Source: UBA10649 sp044233495
GTDB lineage: Bacteria; Actinomycetota; Actinomycetes; S36-B12
DNA: 5,846 nt
Reading direction: 5' to 3'
NCBI GenBank assembly: GCA_044233495.1
Contig: JBIIJX010000158.1
Location: forward strand, 1 to 5,846
Shown here piece after piece: positions 1 to 5,521 of this stretch. The translations under genes were made by a program, and so were the position numbers. The first letter of the stretch is position 1, and each line of letters begins with the position of its first letter. The notes under the pieces were generated by a model. It saw nothing but the letters and a program-made list of their open reading frames with translations. It had not been told where the DNA came from and made no database searches.

Positions 1-835
1 TGCCTACAGCATCTGAGAACGGTGTTTCGTCATATGGCTCAGATGTCGACGTATAGCGGGTATGCCACCCCATACGTCGGAAGTCATTCAGCCGGGTATA
101 GCCATCATCATTTGAAGCAAACGCGCCTTGTGCGAGGAATCGATGCACCGGGGCGAGCATGGGAACGTGATAGATCTCGTTCTGAGCATCAATGGCGACC
201 TTCCAATTTGCCCGTTCCGCAATCTCGAACCGATAGTCCAGTTGAAGAATGTCATAGGGGAAATCGTTGAACCTCTCGCCGAGCGGGCCGAGATGTTCCT
301 GGAGACTCACCGTGCCTTCATCATCGAAGTTGACAAAGATGAAGCCATTCCACACCTCGGTGCGAAGTGCCACTAGTCCAATGTTCTTGCGGTCTCCGAA
401 ATGAAACTCACCCTCATCTGGCACGGCACGGACGGAGCCATCCTTGTTGTAGGCCCAGCCGTGGAAGCGACAGGCTAGGGGACCTGGGCAGGTGCCTCTC
501 TCCTCCCACACCAGCTTCATACCGCGGTGCGAGCAAACATTGTGAAAGGCACGGATCTGTCCATCTGAATCGCAGGTGACCAGAATCTGCTTGTCGAGTA
601 CTGCGAGATCACGCGTGAAGAAGGAGTCGGGGCCGCTCAGGTCGTGCAGGCTTCCGAGATTGATCCAGGACTTCGCGAACAATTGCGTGCGCTCACGTTC
701 AAACCACTCTGGAGAAACGAACCGGTCGACGGACAGCGGCTCATTGCCTAGCTCCGGGTTTCTCCGGCTCCAACGCTTGACGTCCTCCATTACTCCTGGC
801 TCTGTTTCGGCCGGCTGATTCTCGATGACGGTCAC
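1..835 (-). CDS. Rieske non-heme iron ring-hydroxylating oxygenase, large (alpha) subunit, N-terminal 278 residues
   Basis: The large subunit of a Rieske oxygenase takes electrons from a ferredoxin through its [2Fe-2S] cluster and uses a mononuclear iron to hydroxylate an aromatic or related substrate in the cytoplasm. The frame is open from a GTG at 835 to the left edge, so the C-terminal third (families are usually about 400-460 residues) is outside the window. The Rieske motif is complete: C101-S-H103 and C122-R-F-H125, with CSHRG and FHGW signatures. The catalytic domain begins after about residue 200 with NWKVAIDAQNEIYH. E220 sits where most members have the bridging Asp or Glu, and H223 is the first iron ligand. 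The usual second ligand, five residues later, is A228; the next histidine is H231. The third ligand lies outside the window. The GTG start is chosen for its ribosome binding site; an in-frame ATG at 790 would still leave the Rieske domain intact. Its ferredoxin partner is encoded 40 bases upstream. The family is certain; the substrate is unknown. Confidence 0.93.
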   Translation of the reverse strand, partial: MTVIENQPAETEPGVMEDVKRWSRRNPELGNEPLSVDRFVSPEWFERERTQLFAKSWINLGSLHDLSGPDSFFTRDLAVLDKQILVTCDSDGQIRAFHNVCSHRGMKLVWEERGTCPGPLACRFHGWAYNKDGSVRAVPDEGEFHFGDRKNIGLVALRTEVWNGFIFVNFDDEGTVSLQEHLGPLGERFNDFPYDILQLDYRFEIAERANWKVAIDAQNEIYHVPMLAPVHRFLAQGAFASNDDGYTRLNDFRRMGWHTRYTSTSEPYDETPFSDAVG

Positions 836-842
836 TGTCGAT

Positions 843-849
843 CTCCTTT
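843..849 (-). promoter_or_regulatory. Ribosome binding site for the Rieske oxygenase gene
   Basis: AAAGGAG on the minus strand lies 7 bases before the GTG at 835. It decides for this GTG over the in-frame ATG at 790, which has no comparable site at the right distance. Confidence 0.75.
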
Positions 850-875
850 CGGCGTTCTCGCTGCGAACTCGTGTC

Positions 876-1232
876 TTACGCGGATGTGGCCAGATCGGTG
901 GTGGATTCAGACGGGGGATCAACACCGAAATCGACGAAGACTGTCCCGTCGGCGATTTCAACAGGGTAGACCCGCTGGGGTCGCTTGGCTGGCCTCTTCG
1001 TGGCCTTGCCCGTACGCACGTCGAAGCATCCTGAATGCAGTGGACAGACGATCTCGAAGCCGACCAGTTCGCCCTCGGAGAGATCAGCCTCTCCGTGATT
1101 GCACTCGTCGCGCATGGCGAAGTAGACACCATCCGCATTGCCCACGACCAACGGGTCTGCGAAGCCCTGCACCAGCACCTTCTTCAACGTGCCCAGCGGG
1201 AGTTCCTCGACTGTGGCAATCGCGACTCGCAT
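876..1232 (-). CDS. Rieske-type [2Fe-2S] ferredoxin of a ring-hydroxylating oxygenase
   Basis: A small electron carrier that passes electrons from a ferredoxin reductase to the Rieske oxygenase encoded next. The 118-residue length is normal for oxygenase Rieske ferredoxins such as the BphF type. The cluster ligands are visible as C44-N-H46 and C63-P-L-H66, 16 residues between the pairs. The C-terminal part after about residue 85 has the expected strands ending in TVFVDFGV. The frame could extend to an ATG at 1259, but the ATG at 1232 has GGAGG 7 bases upstream and starts with the typical MRVAIATVEELP. The longer start would lie inside the operator palindrome. It is separated from the previous gene by 94 bases holding a possible promoter and operator, and from the oxygenase by 40 bases. 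No reductase is seen in the window. Standalone Rieske ferredoxins can also serve other oxygenases, but the adjacency makes this pairing likely. Confidence 0.92.
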   Translation of the reverse strand: MRVAIATVEELPLGTLKKVLVQGFADPLVVGNADGVYFAMRDECNHGEADLSEGELVGFEIVCPLHSGCFDVRTGKATKRPAKRPQRVYPVEIADGTVFVDFGVDPPSESTTDLATSA

Positions 1233-1239
1233 GTGTCGA

Positions 1240-1244
1240 CCTCC
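1240..1244 (-). promoter_or_regulatory. Ribosome binding site deciding the ferredoxin start
   Basis: GGAGG on the minus strand, 7 bases before the ATG at 1232. It supports this start over the upstream ATG at 1259, which overlaps the operator palindrome. Confidence 0.8.
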
Positions 1245-1247
1245 AAA

Positions 1248-1257
1248 GTGTATGCAC
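1248..1257 (-). promoter_or_regulatory. Putative operator, copy 2 (near-palindrome before the ferredoxin gene)
   Basis: GTGTATGCAC on the plus strand, an imperfect palindrome. With flanks it reads AAGTGTATGCACATT, which matches 13 of 15 bases of the site at 4315-4329 (GGTGTATACACATTA region) when both are aligned as ARGTGTATRCACATT. It lies 15 bases before the ferredoxin ATG and directly after a possible -10 element, a position suited to repression. The length and symmetry would fit a GntR-type or similar dimeric regulator; the regulator itself is not in the window. Confidence 0.5.
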
Positions 1258-1287
1258 ATTTTGTGGCGGCATCCGCTTGCTTGTCAA
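1258..1287 (-). promoter_or_regulatory. Candidate promoter for the ferredoxin-oxygenase genes
   Basis: A perfect TTGACA (-35, plus positions 1282-1287) is followed on the minus strand after 18 bases by CAAAAT (-10, 1258-1263), which matches TATAAT at four of six bases. The operator palindrome begins at the next base. The predicted transcript would have a leader of only about 20 bases, enough for the GGAGG at 1240-1244. Prediction by eye only. Confidence 0.4.
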
Positions 1288-1326
1288 GGGGCCGATGCCA
1301 GCCGCCTTGCTCCCTCAGCCGGTCGT

Positions 1327-2046
1327 TCACTGGGCGGAGAATCGAGCCACGGCAGCCGCCAAGTCGTGCGCCCATGAGGGGTCGTACGACTCCAGCCGGG
1401 GGAATCCCCGTTCGGCACCTCCAGTCCATCGATACACGACTCCAGGGTTCGCTTCAGCGAAGCCCGACGCCGCGAAGACATGGGGGCTGCATCTCACCGC
1501 ATCCGTTCGGGCGAGCGCCGATTGCTCGTACAGGGCACTGCGCGCTTCACCGGATTCCAGCAGGGCCGCAAGCACCTCAACATTCACGTGGACGCAATCG
1601 CTTGCAATATCAAGCACGGTAGGCAAAATGCTGATGCACCTGTGCTCGGTGTACAGCGCACGTCTCAGGGCAGCGTCTAGTTCATCACTGGCACGGAGCC
1701 CCCCTGCGGCCTCCGCCTTGGCTGCCTGAACGGCCTCCATGGCAGGGAGCGTGGTGACTGCATAGGCCCACTCTGGCTCCTGCCAGGTGCGCCATTCCAA
1801 ACCCTCGACGAGCCCCGCGATCGCCACCACCTCAGCGTCGATTATCGGCTTAGGTGTGGACCGCTCATTAAGCAGTTCGAGCGGGAAAGCACGATGGTCG
1901 ATGAGAATGTCCACGCCCTCATGCTTGATTGCTGCGCGGAGGGTGTGGAGAGCAAGCGTGGCCCATGGACAGCCGATGTCCGACCAGACGGTGATGGTGT
2001 GTGCGTCGGGACTGACGATTTCGACGCTCAGATTTGACTCATGCAT
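1327..2046 (-). CDS. DsbA/FrnE-like thioredoxin-fold protein with a one-cysteine CPWA motif
   Basis: A 239-residue protein of the DsbA family (thioredoxin fold with an inserted helical domain), the length of FrnE-like and related cytoplasmic members. The N-terminal strand TITVWSDIG leads to C26-P-W-A29, so the second cysteine of a CxxC redox site is absent. The cis-proline loop is visible near the C-terminus as C186-S-P188-H, followed by ANPGV, typical of this family. There is no signal peptide, so it acts in the cytoplasm. Without CxxC it is unlikely to be a classical dithiol oxidase. A glutathione or mycothiol-linked isomerase or transferase role, as in the structurally related kappa-class GST and 2-hydroxychromene-2-carboxylate isomerase group, is possible but unproven. 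The ATG start overlaps the end of the nitrilase gene by 8 bases (ATGCATGA), so the two are translationally coupled. Confidence 0.8.
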   Translation of the reverse strand: MHESNLSVEIVSPDAHTITVWSDIGCPWATLALHTLRAAIKHEGVDILIDHRAFPLELLNERSTPKPIIDAEVVAIAGLVEGLEWRTWQEPEWAYAVTTLPAMEAVQAAKAEAAGGLRASDELDAALRRALYTEHRCISILPTVLDIASDCVHVNVEVLAALLESGEARSALYEQSALARTDAVRCSPHVFAASGFAEANPGVVYRWTGGAERGFPRLESYDPSWAHDLAAAVARFSAQ

Positions 2047-2917
2047 GAACGACGAACTCCCCCGTCACTGCAAGTCGCCGGTCCCGTAACACAGGGAAGC
2101 TCTGGCGTAGTTGGACGAGCTGCTGCAAGTCAAGTTCGGCCCTGAGCGTCACTTCGTCCCGCTCTCCTAGCGCCAGCACGCCACCCGATGGGTCCACTAC
2201 CTGGCTATGCCCTGCCATAGCCATACCGGAATGATCCCCGCAATCATTCACCTGAAGGATGAACGCCTGGTTCTCGATAGCTCGAGCAATACCCAGAGCC
2301 TGCCAATGGGCAACACGCGCAAGGGGCCAAGCGGCCGGAACCACCATCACCTCGGCACCATGATCAACAAGAACCCTGAATAGCTCAGGGAAGCGGAGGT
2401 CGTAGCACGTCGCCAAGCCAATCACGCACAGAGGCTCACCACCGACGCCGAGGAGTGAAGCCGTTACCACGCGGTCTCCAGCTTCGATGACTTCCGGCTC
2501 CCCGTCCCCGAAGCCAAATCGATGGATTTTACGGTAGGTGGCAGAGACGTCGCCATCTCGATCAAAGAGAACCGACGTGTTCCACAGCCCCCGGCCCTGG
2601 CGCCCCTTGTGACCACTGCTGCCCGCACGCTCGACGAAGGAGCCTGCGAGGACATTCACCGAGGCAGAGTGCGCCGCCGCCGCAATGGGATCTAGCAGGG
2701 AGCCGTCCAGGTCGATTGCCTTCTCACGCCAGGAGTGAGCAGCAAAGGCGCCATGGAGCCACATCTCAGGCAGAACCACGAGGTCAGTGTTTTGGTGCCG
2801 AGAGATCAGGGCCGCCACGCGGGCAATTTGCCCACTCATCGTTTGAGACTCATCGAACCCGATTTGAACGAGGGATACACGAAGCAGCCGCCGGTTCGAC
2901 TCGGAGTTTCCTCTCAT
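2039..2917 (-). CDS. Nitrilase-superfamily carbon-nitrogen hydrolase
   Basis: A 292-residue cytoplasmic hydrolase of the nitrilase superfamily, which cleaves amides, carbamoyl groups or nitriles through a cysteine thioester. The catalytic residues are all present: Glu in VLPEMW (E51), Lys in YRKIHRFGF (K130) and Cys in ATCYDLRFPE (C171). The YDLRFPE signature and the length resemble omega-amidase, Nit2-like and carbon-nitrogen hydrolase branches more than true nitrilases, so amide cleavage is the better guess; the substrate is unknown. An ATG also exists at 2929, but it has no ribosome binding site. The ATG at 2917 has GGAG 6 bases upstream. The gene follows the cyclase gene after 78 bases that hold a strong stem-loop, and its end overlaps the DsbA-like gene by 8 bases. 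In this context it may release nitrogen or open an amide intermediate of the same pathway. Confidence 0.9.
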   Translation of the reverse strand: MRGNSESNRRLLRVSLVQIGFDESQTMSGQIARVAALISRHQNTDLVVLPEMWLHGAFAAHSWREKAIDLDGSLLDPIAAAAHSASVNVLAGSFVERAGSSGHKGRQGRGLWNTSVLFDRDGDVSATYRKIHRFGFGDGEPEVIEAGDRVVTASLLGVGGEPLCVIGLATCYDLRFPELFRVLVDHGAEVMVVPAAWPLARVAHWQALGIARAIENQAFILQVNDCGDHSGMAMAGHSQVVDPSGGVLALGERDEVTLRAELDLQQLVQLRQSFPVLRDRRLAVTGEFVVHA

Positions 2918-2923
2918 CGCTCG

Positions 2924-2927
2924 CTCC
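2924..2927 (-). promoter_or_regulatory. Ribosome binding site deciding the nitrilase-family start
   Basis: GGAG on the minus strand, 6 bases before the ATG at 2917. The upstream ATG at 2929 sits right before it and has no such site of its own. Confidence 0.6.
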
Positions 2928-2945
2928 ATAGTCAGCAGGTAGGCC

Positions 2946-2985
2946 GTGGGGCCGACGAGCGTGTGCCATCGCTTGCCGGCCCCAC
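2946..2985 (-). other. Strong intergenic stem-loop between cyclase and nitrilase genes
   Basis: GTGGGGCCG (2946-2954) and CGGCCCCAC (2977-2985) form a perfect 9-base-pair stem. In the minus-strand transcript the stem continues through a G-U pair, a C-G pair, one A-C mismatch and four more pairs to an 8-base loop (ATGGCACA). It starts 10 bases after the cyclase stop codon. No run of T follows it on the minus strand, so it is not a standard intrinsic terminator. It may be a partial terminator, an RNA processing or stability element, or a spacer that sets unequal expression of the genes on each side. Confidence 0.65.
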
Positions 2986-2995
2986 CGACTTCGCG

Positions 2996-3916
2996 TTATC
3001 GAAGGGCCATCGCGAGCGGTCGAATCGGGGCGCCAGTTGCACCGCGCAGGCGAATCGGGGCTGCGATGAGACAGAACTCATTCACGTCATCGCGCGACAA
3101 CTCTTCAAGGTTCACGAGCTCGAGCATCGGCACGCCTGCCTCAGCCAGGAAGTGGCAATGCCCAGGAAGCCAGTTGTCCTCGTGCTGCGACGGGCCAACC
3201 TCAACGCATTCCTGGTCTGCGCCGATCACCGCTATGCCCTGAGATGTCAGCCACCTTGCAGCCTCAAGCGACAGCCCCGGCGGGTTGCCCAAGGTCTTGC
3301 TCCCATCGGGCCAGTACCTCATGCGGCCTGTGCGCACCATCGCGACGTCGCCCGCTGCCAGAGTCAGGCCAGTGCGGCTCAGTTCCGCCTGACAATCCTC
3401 AATGGTGATCGCGTATGAGGGCGGCAAGCACTCCTCTCCCTTGAGCTTCGCGATGTCGAGCAGAACCCCGCGAGTGACGATAGGCGGGATCTGCTCTGCT
3501 CCACCCTTGGTCCAGTGCCGACTGCCCAGATGCTCACTCGCCGTGAAGCCGTTGTAGATCTTTCCATCCACACCGAAGTGGTTGAGGGAATCGATGTGCG
3601 TTCCCGTGTGGGTGTACATGAAGATCACGTCACCCGAGTAGCAGACACGCTTGTTGATCTCGTCGCCCACGCCATTGAGGTTGTCAACGACTGTTCCATC
3701 CGGTGTGTGACTCATGTAGATCTGGTACGAGGGATCGCCGGCTGCCTGGAAACTCGGCATACCGACGAAGTAGTCAATGCTCAGGTCATAGACGCGAGTG
3801 GCATCCGCCCGAGTCAAGATCGCCGCCTGCGATTCAGGGGTCAGTCTGTTGAGGGCCCCGAGTTGGTCGTCGGGCCCGTATGGGCTCGTCGCGACGGCGA
3901 TATTGTCCTTAGCCAT
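2996..3916 (-). CDS. Cyclase-family metal-dependent hydrolase (kynurenine formamidase / isatin hydrolase superfamily)
   Basis: A 306-residue protein of the putative cyclase family (PF04199), whose known members hydrolyse N-formyl, lactam or similar bonds using a divalent metal. The metal site is clear: H103-T-G-T-H107-I-D109-S-L-N-H113, the HxGTHxDxxxH signature. The N-terminal GPDDQLGALNRLTPE and the C-terminal APIRLRGATGAPIRPLA are hallmarks of the longer (about 300-residue) branch often found in aromatic degradation clusters. No signal peptide is seen. The ATG at 3916 lies 3 bases after the stop of the Dabb gene, and AGGG-type purine runs just before it can bind the ribosome, so the two genes are almost certainly co-transcribed. 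It may open a ring or cleave an amide or ester-like bond in an intermediate. True kynurenine formamidases are shorter (about 210 residues), so I do not name it as such. Confidence 0.9.
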   Translation of the reverse strand: MAKDNIAVATSPYGPDDQLGALNRLTPESQAAILTRADATRVYDLSIDYFVGMPSFQAAGDPSYQIYMSHTPDGTVVDNLNGVGDEINKRVCYSGDVIFMYTHTGTHIDSLNHFGVDGKIYNGFTASEHLGSRHWTKGGAEQIPPIVTRGVLLDIAKLKGEECLPPSYAITIEDCQAELSRTGLTLAAGDVAMVRTGRMRYWPDGSKTLGNPPGLSLEAARWLTSQGIAVIGADQECVEVGPSQHEDNWLPGHCHFLAEAGVPMLELVNLEELSRDDVNEFCLIAAPIRLRGATGAPIRPLAMALR

Positions 3917-3919
3917 GCC

Positions 3920-4216
3920 CTAGCCCTCTCGCACGAAGTCAACAACTGCGCGCGACTTAACAAGGGGGAGCAACTCATTGACGATCGACATATGGAATGG
4001 ATCTTCGGAGTACTCCTGCAGACCTTTCCAGTCATCGAAGTCCGAAATGAGGCAGCCGTCCCAAGGATCGCCGTTCTCATTGGGCTCACCCGCGTTTGCC
4101 CCGAGCTCCCAGCTTCGCAGCGTGGGCAGCCTCTCGGAGAGCTGGGTCAACAGATCCAGCACTCGCTGGCGATCCTTCGGATCGGCAACCTGCCACATAA
4201 AGACGTGTCGAATCAC
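3920..4216 (-). CDS. Dabb-domain (stress-responsive alpha/beta barrel) protein
   Basis: A 98-residue protein that spans a single Dabb domain (PF07876), a ferredoxin-like dimeric barrel. It begins with the typical MIRHVFMWQV and ends with the typical PFHMSIVNELLPLVKSRAVVDF, which includes the conserved histidine H75 of the DPFH turn. Family members include olivetolic acid cyclase and polyketide or catabolic accessory enzymes; many have no known activity. The frame is open to another GTG at 4261, but the GTG at 4216 fits the family start exactly and has AGAGGA 6 bases upstream. It is the first gene after a candidate promoter and operator, and the cyclase gene starts 3 bases after its stop. It may act on an unstable pathway intermediate or as a small accessory protein; the function is not known. 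Confidence 0.85.
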   Translation of the reverse strand: MIRHVFMWQVADPKDRQRVLDLLTQLSERLPTLRSWELGANAGEPNENGDPWDGCLISDFDDWKGLQEYSEDPFHMSIVNELLPLVKSRAVVDFVREG

Positions 4217-4222
4217 GGAGAG

Positions 4223-4228
4223 TCCTCT
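4223..4228 (-). promoter_or_regulatory. Ribosome binding site deciding the Dabb gene start
   Basis: AGAGGA on the minus strand, 6 bases before the GTG at 4216. It supports this GTG over the one at 4261. Confidence 0.6.
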
Positions 4229-4315
4229 CTTCCCCTTCAGCTGGAGCCTTGGATTGGCCACGATCGCACCATCAAGGATTGGCGGGAGTGCGTTCCTATT
4301 CCCTTAGCTCACTAG

Positions 4316-4325
4316 GTGTATACAC
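4316..4325 (-). promoter_or_regulatory. Putative operator, copy 1 (perfect palindrome before the Dabb gene)
   Basis: GTGTATACAC is a perfect 10-base palindrome. It lies about 100 bases upstream of the first gene of the cluster and about 10 bases downstream of a candidate -10 element, near the expected transcription start. A close copy with the same CATT flank lies at 1248-1257 before the ferredoxin gene. The repeated placement suggests binding of one dimeric repressor at both promoters. Confidence 0.55.
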
Positions 4326-4326
4326 A

Positions 4327-4511
4327 TTAACTTGGATCCTGACGGACATTCACGGTGGTGTCAACCATTCCCCATCCCCGAACGGTATCGGGACGAAAGT
4401 GAGAACCACCTGATCCGAGAGGAATCACCGCCCCTGGAACGTCACCCGTCACGCCCCAGCGTTTCCCTTCACCTCGCGCCCTGATGAGATCGCGGTGGCC
4501 CTTCAGCCCCA
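4327..4511. other. Segment between the IS and the operon, with no recognisable gene
   Basis: This 185-base stretch contains the candidate promoter at its left part. A minus-strand frame stays open through it to a TAA at 4327, but this frame also runs antisense-shifted through OrfB, has no recognisable motif and shows weak third-position GC preference, so I do not call it a gene. The stretch could be the native upstream region, or a remnant of a gene or regulator interrupted by the insertion; the far flank needed to tell is outside the window. Confidence 0.4.
4336..4364 (-). promoter_or_regulatory. Candidate promoter for the Dabb-cyclase operon
   Basis: On the minus strand a perfect TTGACA (plus 4359-4364) is followed after 17 bases by CAGGAT (4336-4341), five of six bases of the TAGGAT form of actinobacterial -10 elements. 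The predicted start falls next to the palindrome at 4316-4325, leaving a leader of about 110 bases before the GTG at 4216. Confidence 0.45.
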
Positions 4512-4532
4512 TGAAGCGCCCCAGGTTCGGTG
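4512..4532 (-). repeat. Probable terminal inverted repeat of the IS3-family element
   Basis: The plus-strand sequence TGAAGCGCCCCAGGTTCGG begins 56 bases beyond the OrfB stop. It starts with TGA and a GC-rich run, as IS3-family ends do, and lies at the expected distance. The matching end is outside the window, so the assignment rests on position and resemblance only. Confidence 0.5.
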
Positions 4533-4567
4533 CCGCTCCTATGCGGGTTGCAGCTGTCGGGTGAGGG

Positions 4568-5521
4568 CTACGTAGTGGGCGTGCTCGAACTCTGCGGGGT
4601 GAGGTACTCGAGGCTACTGTGCAGGCGCCGGTTGTTCCACCAGTCGACCCAGCCTGCGGCAGCCCATTCGACATCAACAATGTTGCGGTAGGGCCCGTGG
4701 TGGAACACGGTGGTGCGGATGCACTCGGTCTTGAACAGCCCGATCGCGGTCTCCATGAGCGCGTTGTCATATGCATCCGCGACGGTCCCAATGGACGGGC
4801 GGATGCCCTCGAGGTCGAGGTGCTCGGTGAACGTGATCGACGTGGACTGACTGCCCGCGTCCGCATGTCCGATGAGCTGGCCTGGCTCGATGGGGTGGCC
4901 TTCGCGTGATCGCTGCCAGGTCGCCATGCGCAGCGGGACCATCACGAGCTCGACGTCCTTGCACGTCGCCGCGTGCCAGGCGACGATCTTCTGCGCGAAC
5001 ACGTCGACGATGAACGACACGTAGGCGAACCCGGCCCACGTGCGGCAGTATGTGAAGTCCATGACCCACGTGCGGTTCGGGGCGCAGGCGGTGAAGTCCC
5101 GGTTCAGCAGGTCCCCGGCACGCCGTCCGTCCTTGCCCGGGATCGTGGTCCGCACTCCCTTGGACCGGCGGATCCCGTTGAGTCCCAGCCCCTTCAGGGC
5201 CCGATCCACCGACCCAGGCGAGATCTCAGGCATGCTCCGCTGCATCAGCGCGGTCATCTTCCTGCGGCCGTAGAGCCCTTCGGCGGTGAGCCGGCGAACC
5301 CCGGCCATCGGCCCGTCCGTATCCACGGACCAGGCGGCTTCGCGGACTCCGTTGATCACGATGGCGTCGCTGACCGTGCGATCGGCAACGTGCTGCCCGG
5401 TGCTGGCCCAGGCCCGGTAGGTCCGTGCGGCGATCTGGCAGCCCTGCTCACTCAGGACCCGGCAGACCGACTCGACCGCATGACCGGCTTCGCGGCACTC
5501 GTTGATGAACGCGACGATCAA
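4568..5521 (-). CDS. IS3-family transposase OrfB (DDE integrase core)
   Basis: The catalytic part of the IS3 transposase, which cuts and joins the element's ends. The frame gives 317 residues, close to the usual 270-320. Residues about 60-120 form the HTH_21-like region, and the rve integrase core follows from about 148. The triad is complete: D155 in WVMDFTY, D221 in HADAGSQ and E257 in DNALMET, with the diagnostic 35 residues between D221 and E257 and the K of LFKTE seven residues after E257. The C-terminal NRRLHSSLEYLTP is typical. The only start at the head of the frame is a TTG at 5521 that overlaps the OrfA stop as TTGA, with GAGG too close to serve it well. The protein is therefore probably made mainly as an OrfAB fusion by -1 frameshifting; the joined sequence would read ELDP-PRPLIVAFIN, as in related transposases. 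Confidence 0.93.
   Translation of the reverse strand: MIVAFINECREAGHAVESVCRVLSEQGCQIAARTYRAWASTGQHVADRTVSDAIVINGVREAAWSVDTDGPMAGVRRLTAEGLYGRRKMTALMQRSMPEISPGSVDRALKGLGLNGIRRSKGVRTTIPGKDGRRAGDLLNRDFTACAPNRTWVMDFTYCRTWAGFAYVSFIVDVFAQKIVAWHAATCKDVELVMVPLRMATWQRSREGHPIEPGQLIGHADAGSQSTSITFTEHLDLEGIRPSIGTVADAYDNALMETAIGLFKTECIRTTVFHHGPYRNIVDVEWAAAGWVDWWNNRRLHSSLEYLTPQSSSTPTT

Noticed and set aside
884..1729. Long plus-strand open frame of 281 codons
   Set aside because: It runs antisense across the ferredoxin and DsbA-like genes, shows low-complexity Ser/Arg/Ala/Pro-rich composition, has no domain and no ribosome binding site; it is a GC-driven shadow.
1327..2046. Calling the DsbA-like gene a 2-hydroxychromene-2-carboxylate isomerase
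   Set aside because: The N-terminal CPWA and SPH-ANPG motifs fit the DsbA/FrnE side better, and naphthalene-type pathway genes are absent from the window.
2946..2985. Stem-loop as an intrinsic transcription terminator
   Set aside because: No T tract follows on the minus strand, and the plus strand has no gene that would need one.
2735..3418. Plus-strand open frame of 227 codons across the nitrilase and cyclase genes
   Set aside because: Antisense to two genes with intact catalytic motifs, and it crosses the intergenic stem-loop.
2996..3916. Naming the cyclase-family gene as kynurenine formamidase (kynB) or isatin hydrolase
   Set aside because: The metal motif is shared by the whole superfamily, the protein is about 100 residues longer than KynB, and no other tryptophan or isatin pathway gene is seen.
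1..4261. Assignment of the cluster to the iac or iad indoleacetate degradation loci
   Set aside because: A Rieske oxygenase and an amide hydrolase theme are shared, but the nitrilase-superfamily and DsbA-like genes do not fit and the diagnostic dehydrogenase and regulator genes are not visible.
3515..4315. Plus-strand open frame of 266 codons
   Set aside because: It lies antisense to the cyclase and Dabb genes, both of which have clear family motifs on the minus strand. Its sequence matches no family I know.
4327..4866. Minus-strand open frame of 179 codons beyond the OrfB end
   Set aside because: Most of it is an alternative frame of OrfB with Arg/Ser/Pro-rich shadow composition; the 60-residue tail past the IS end has no recognisable motif.
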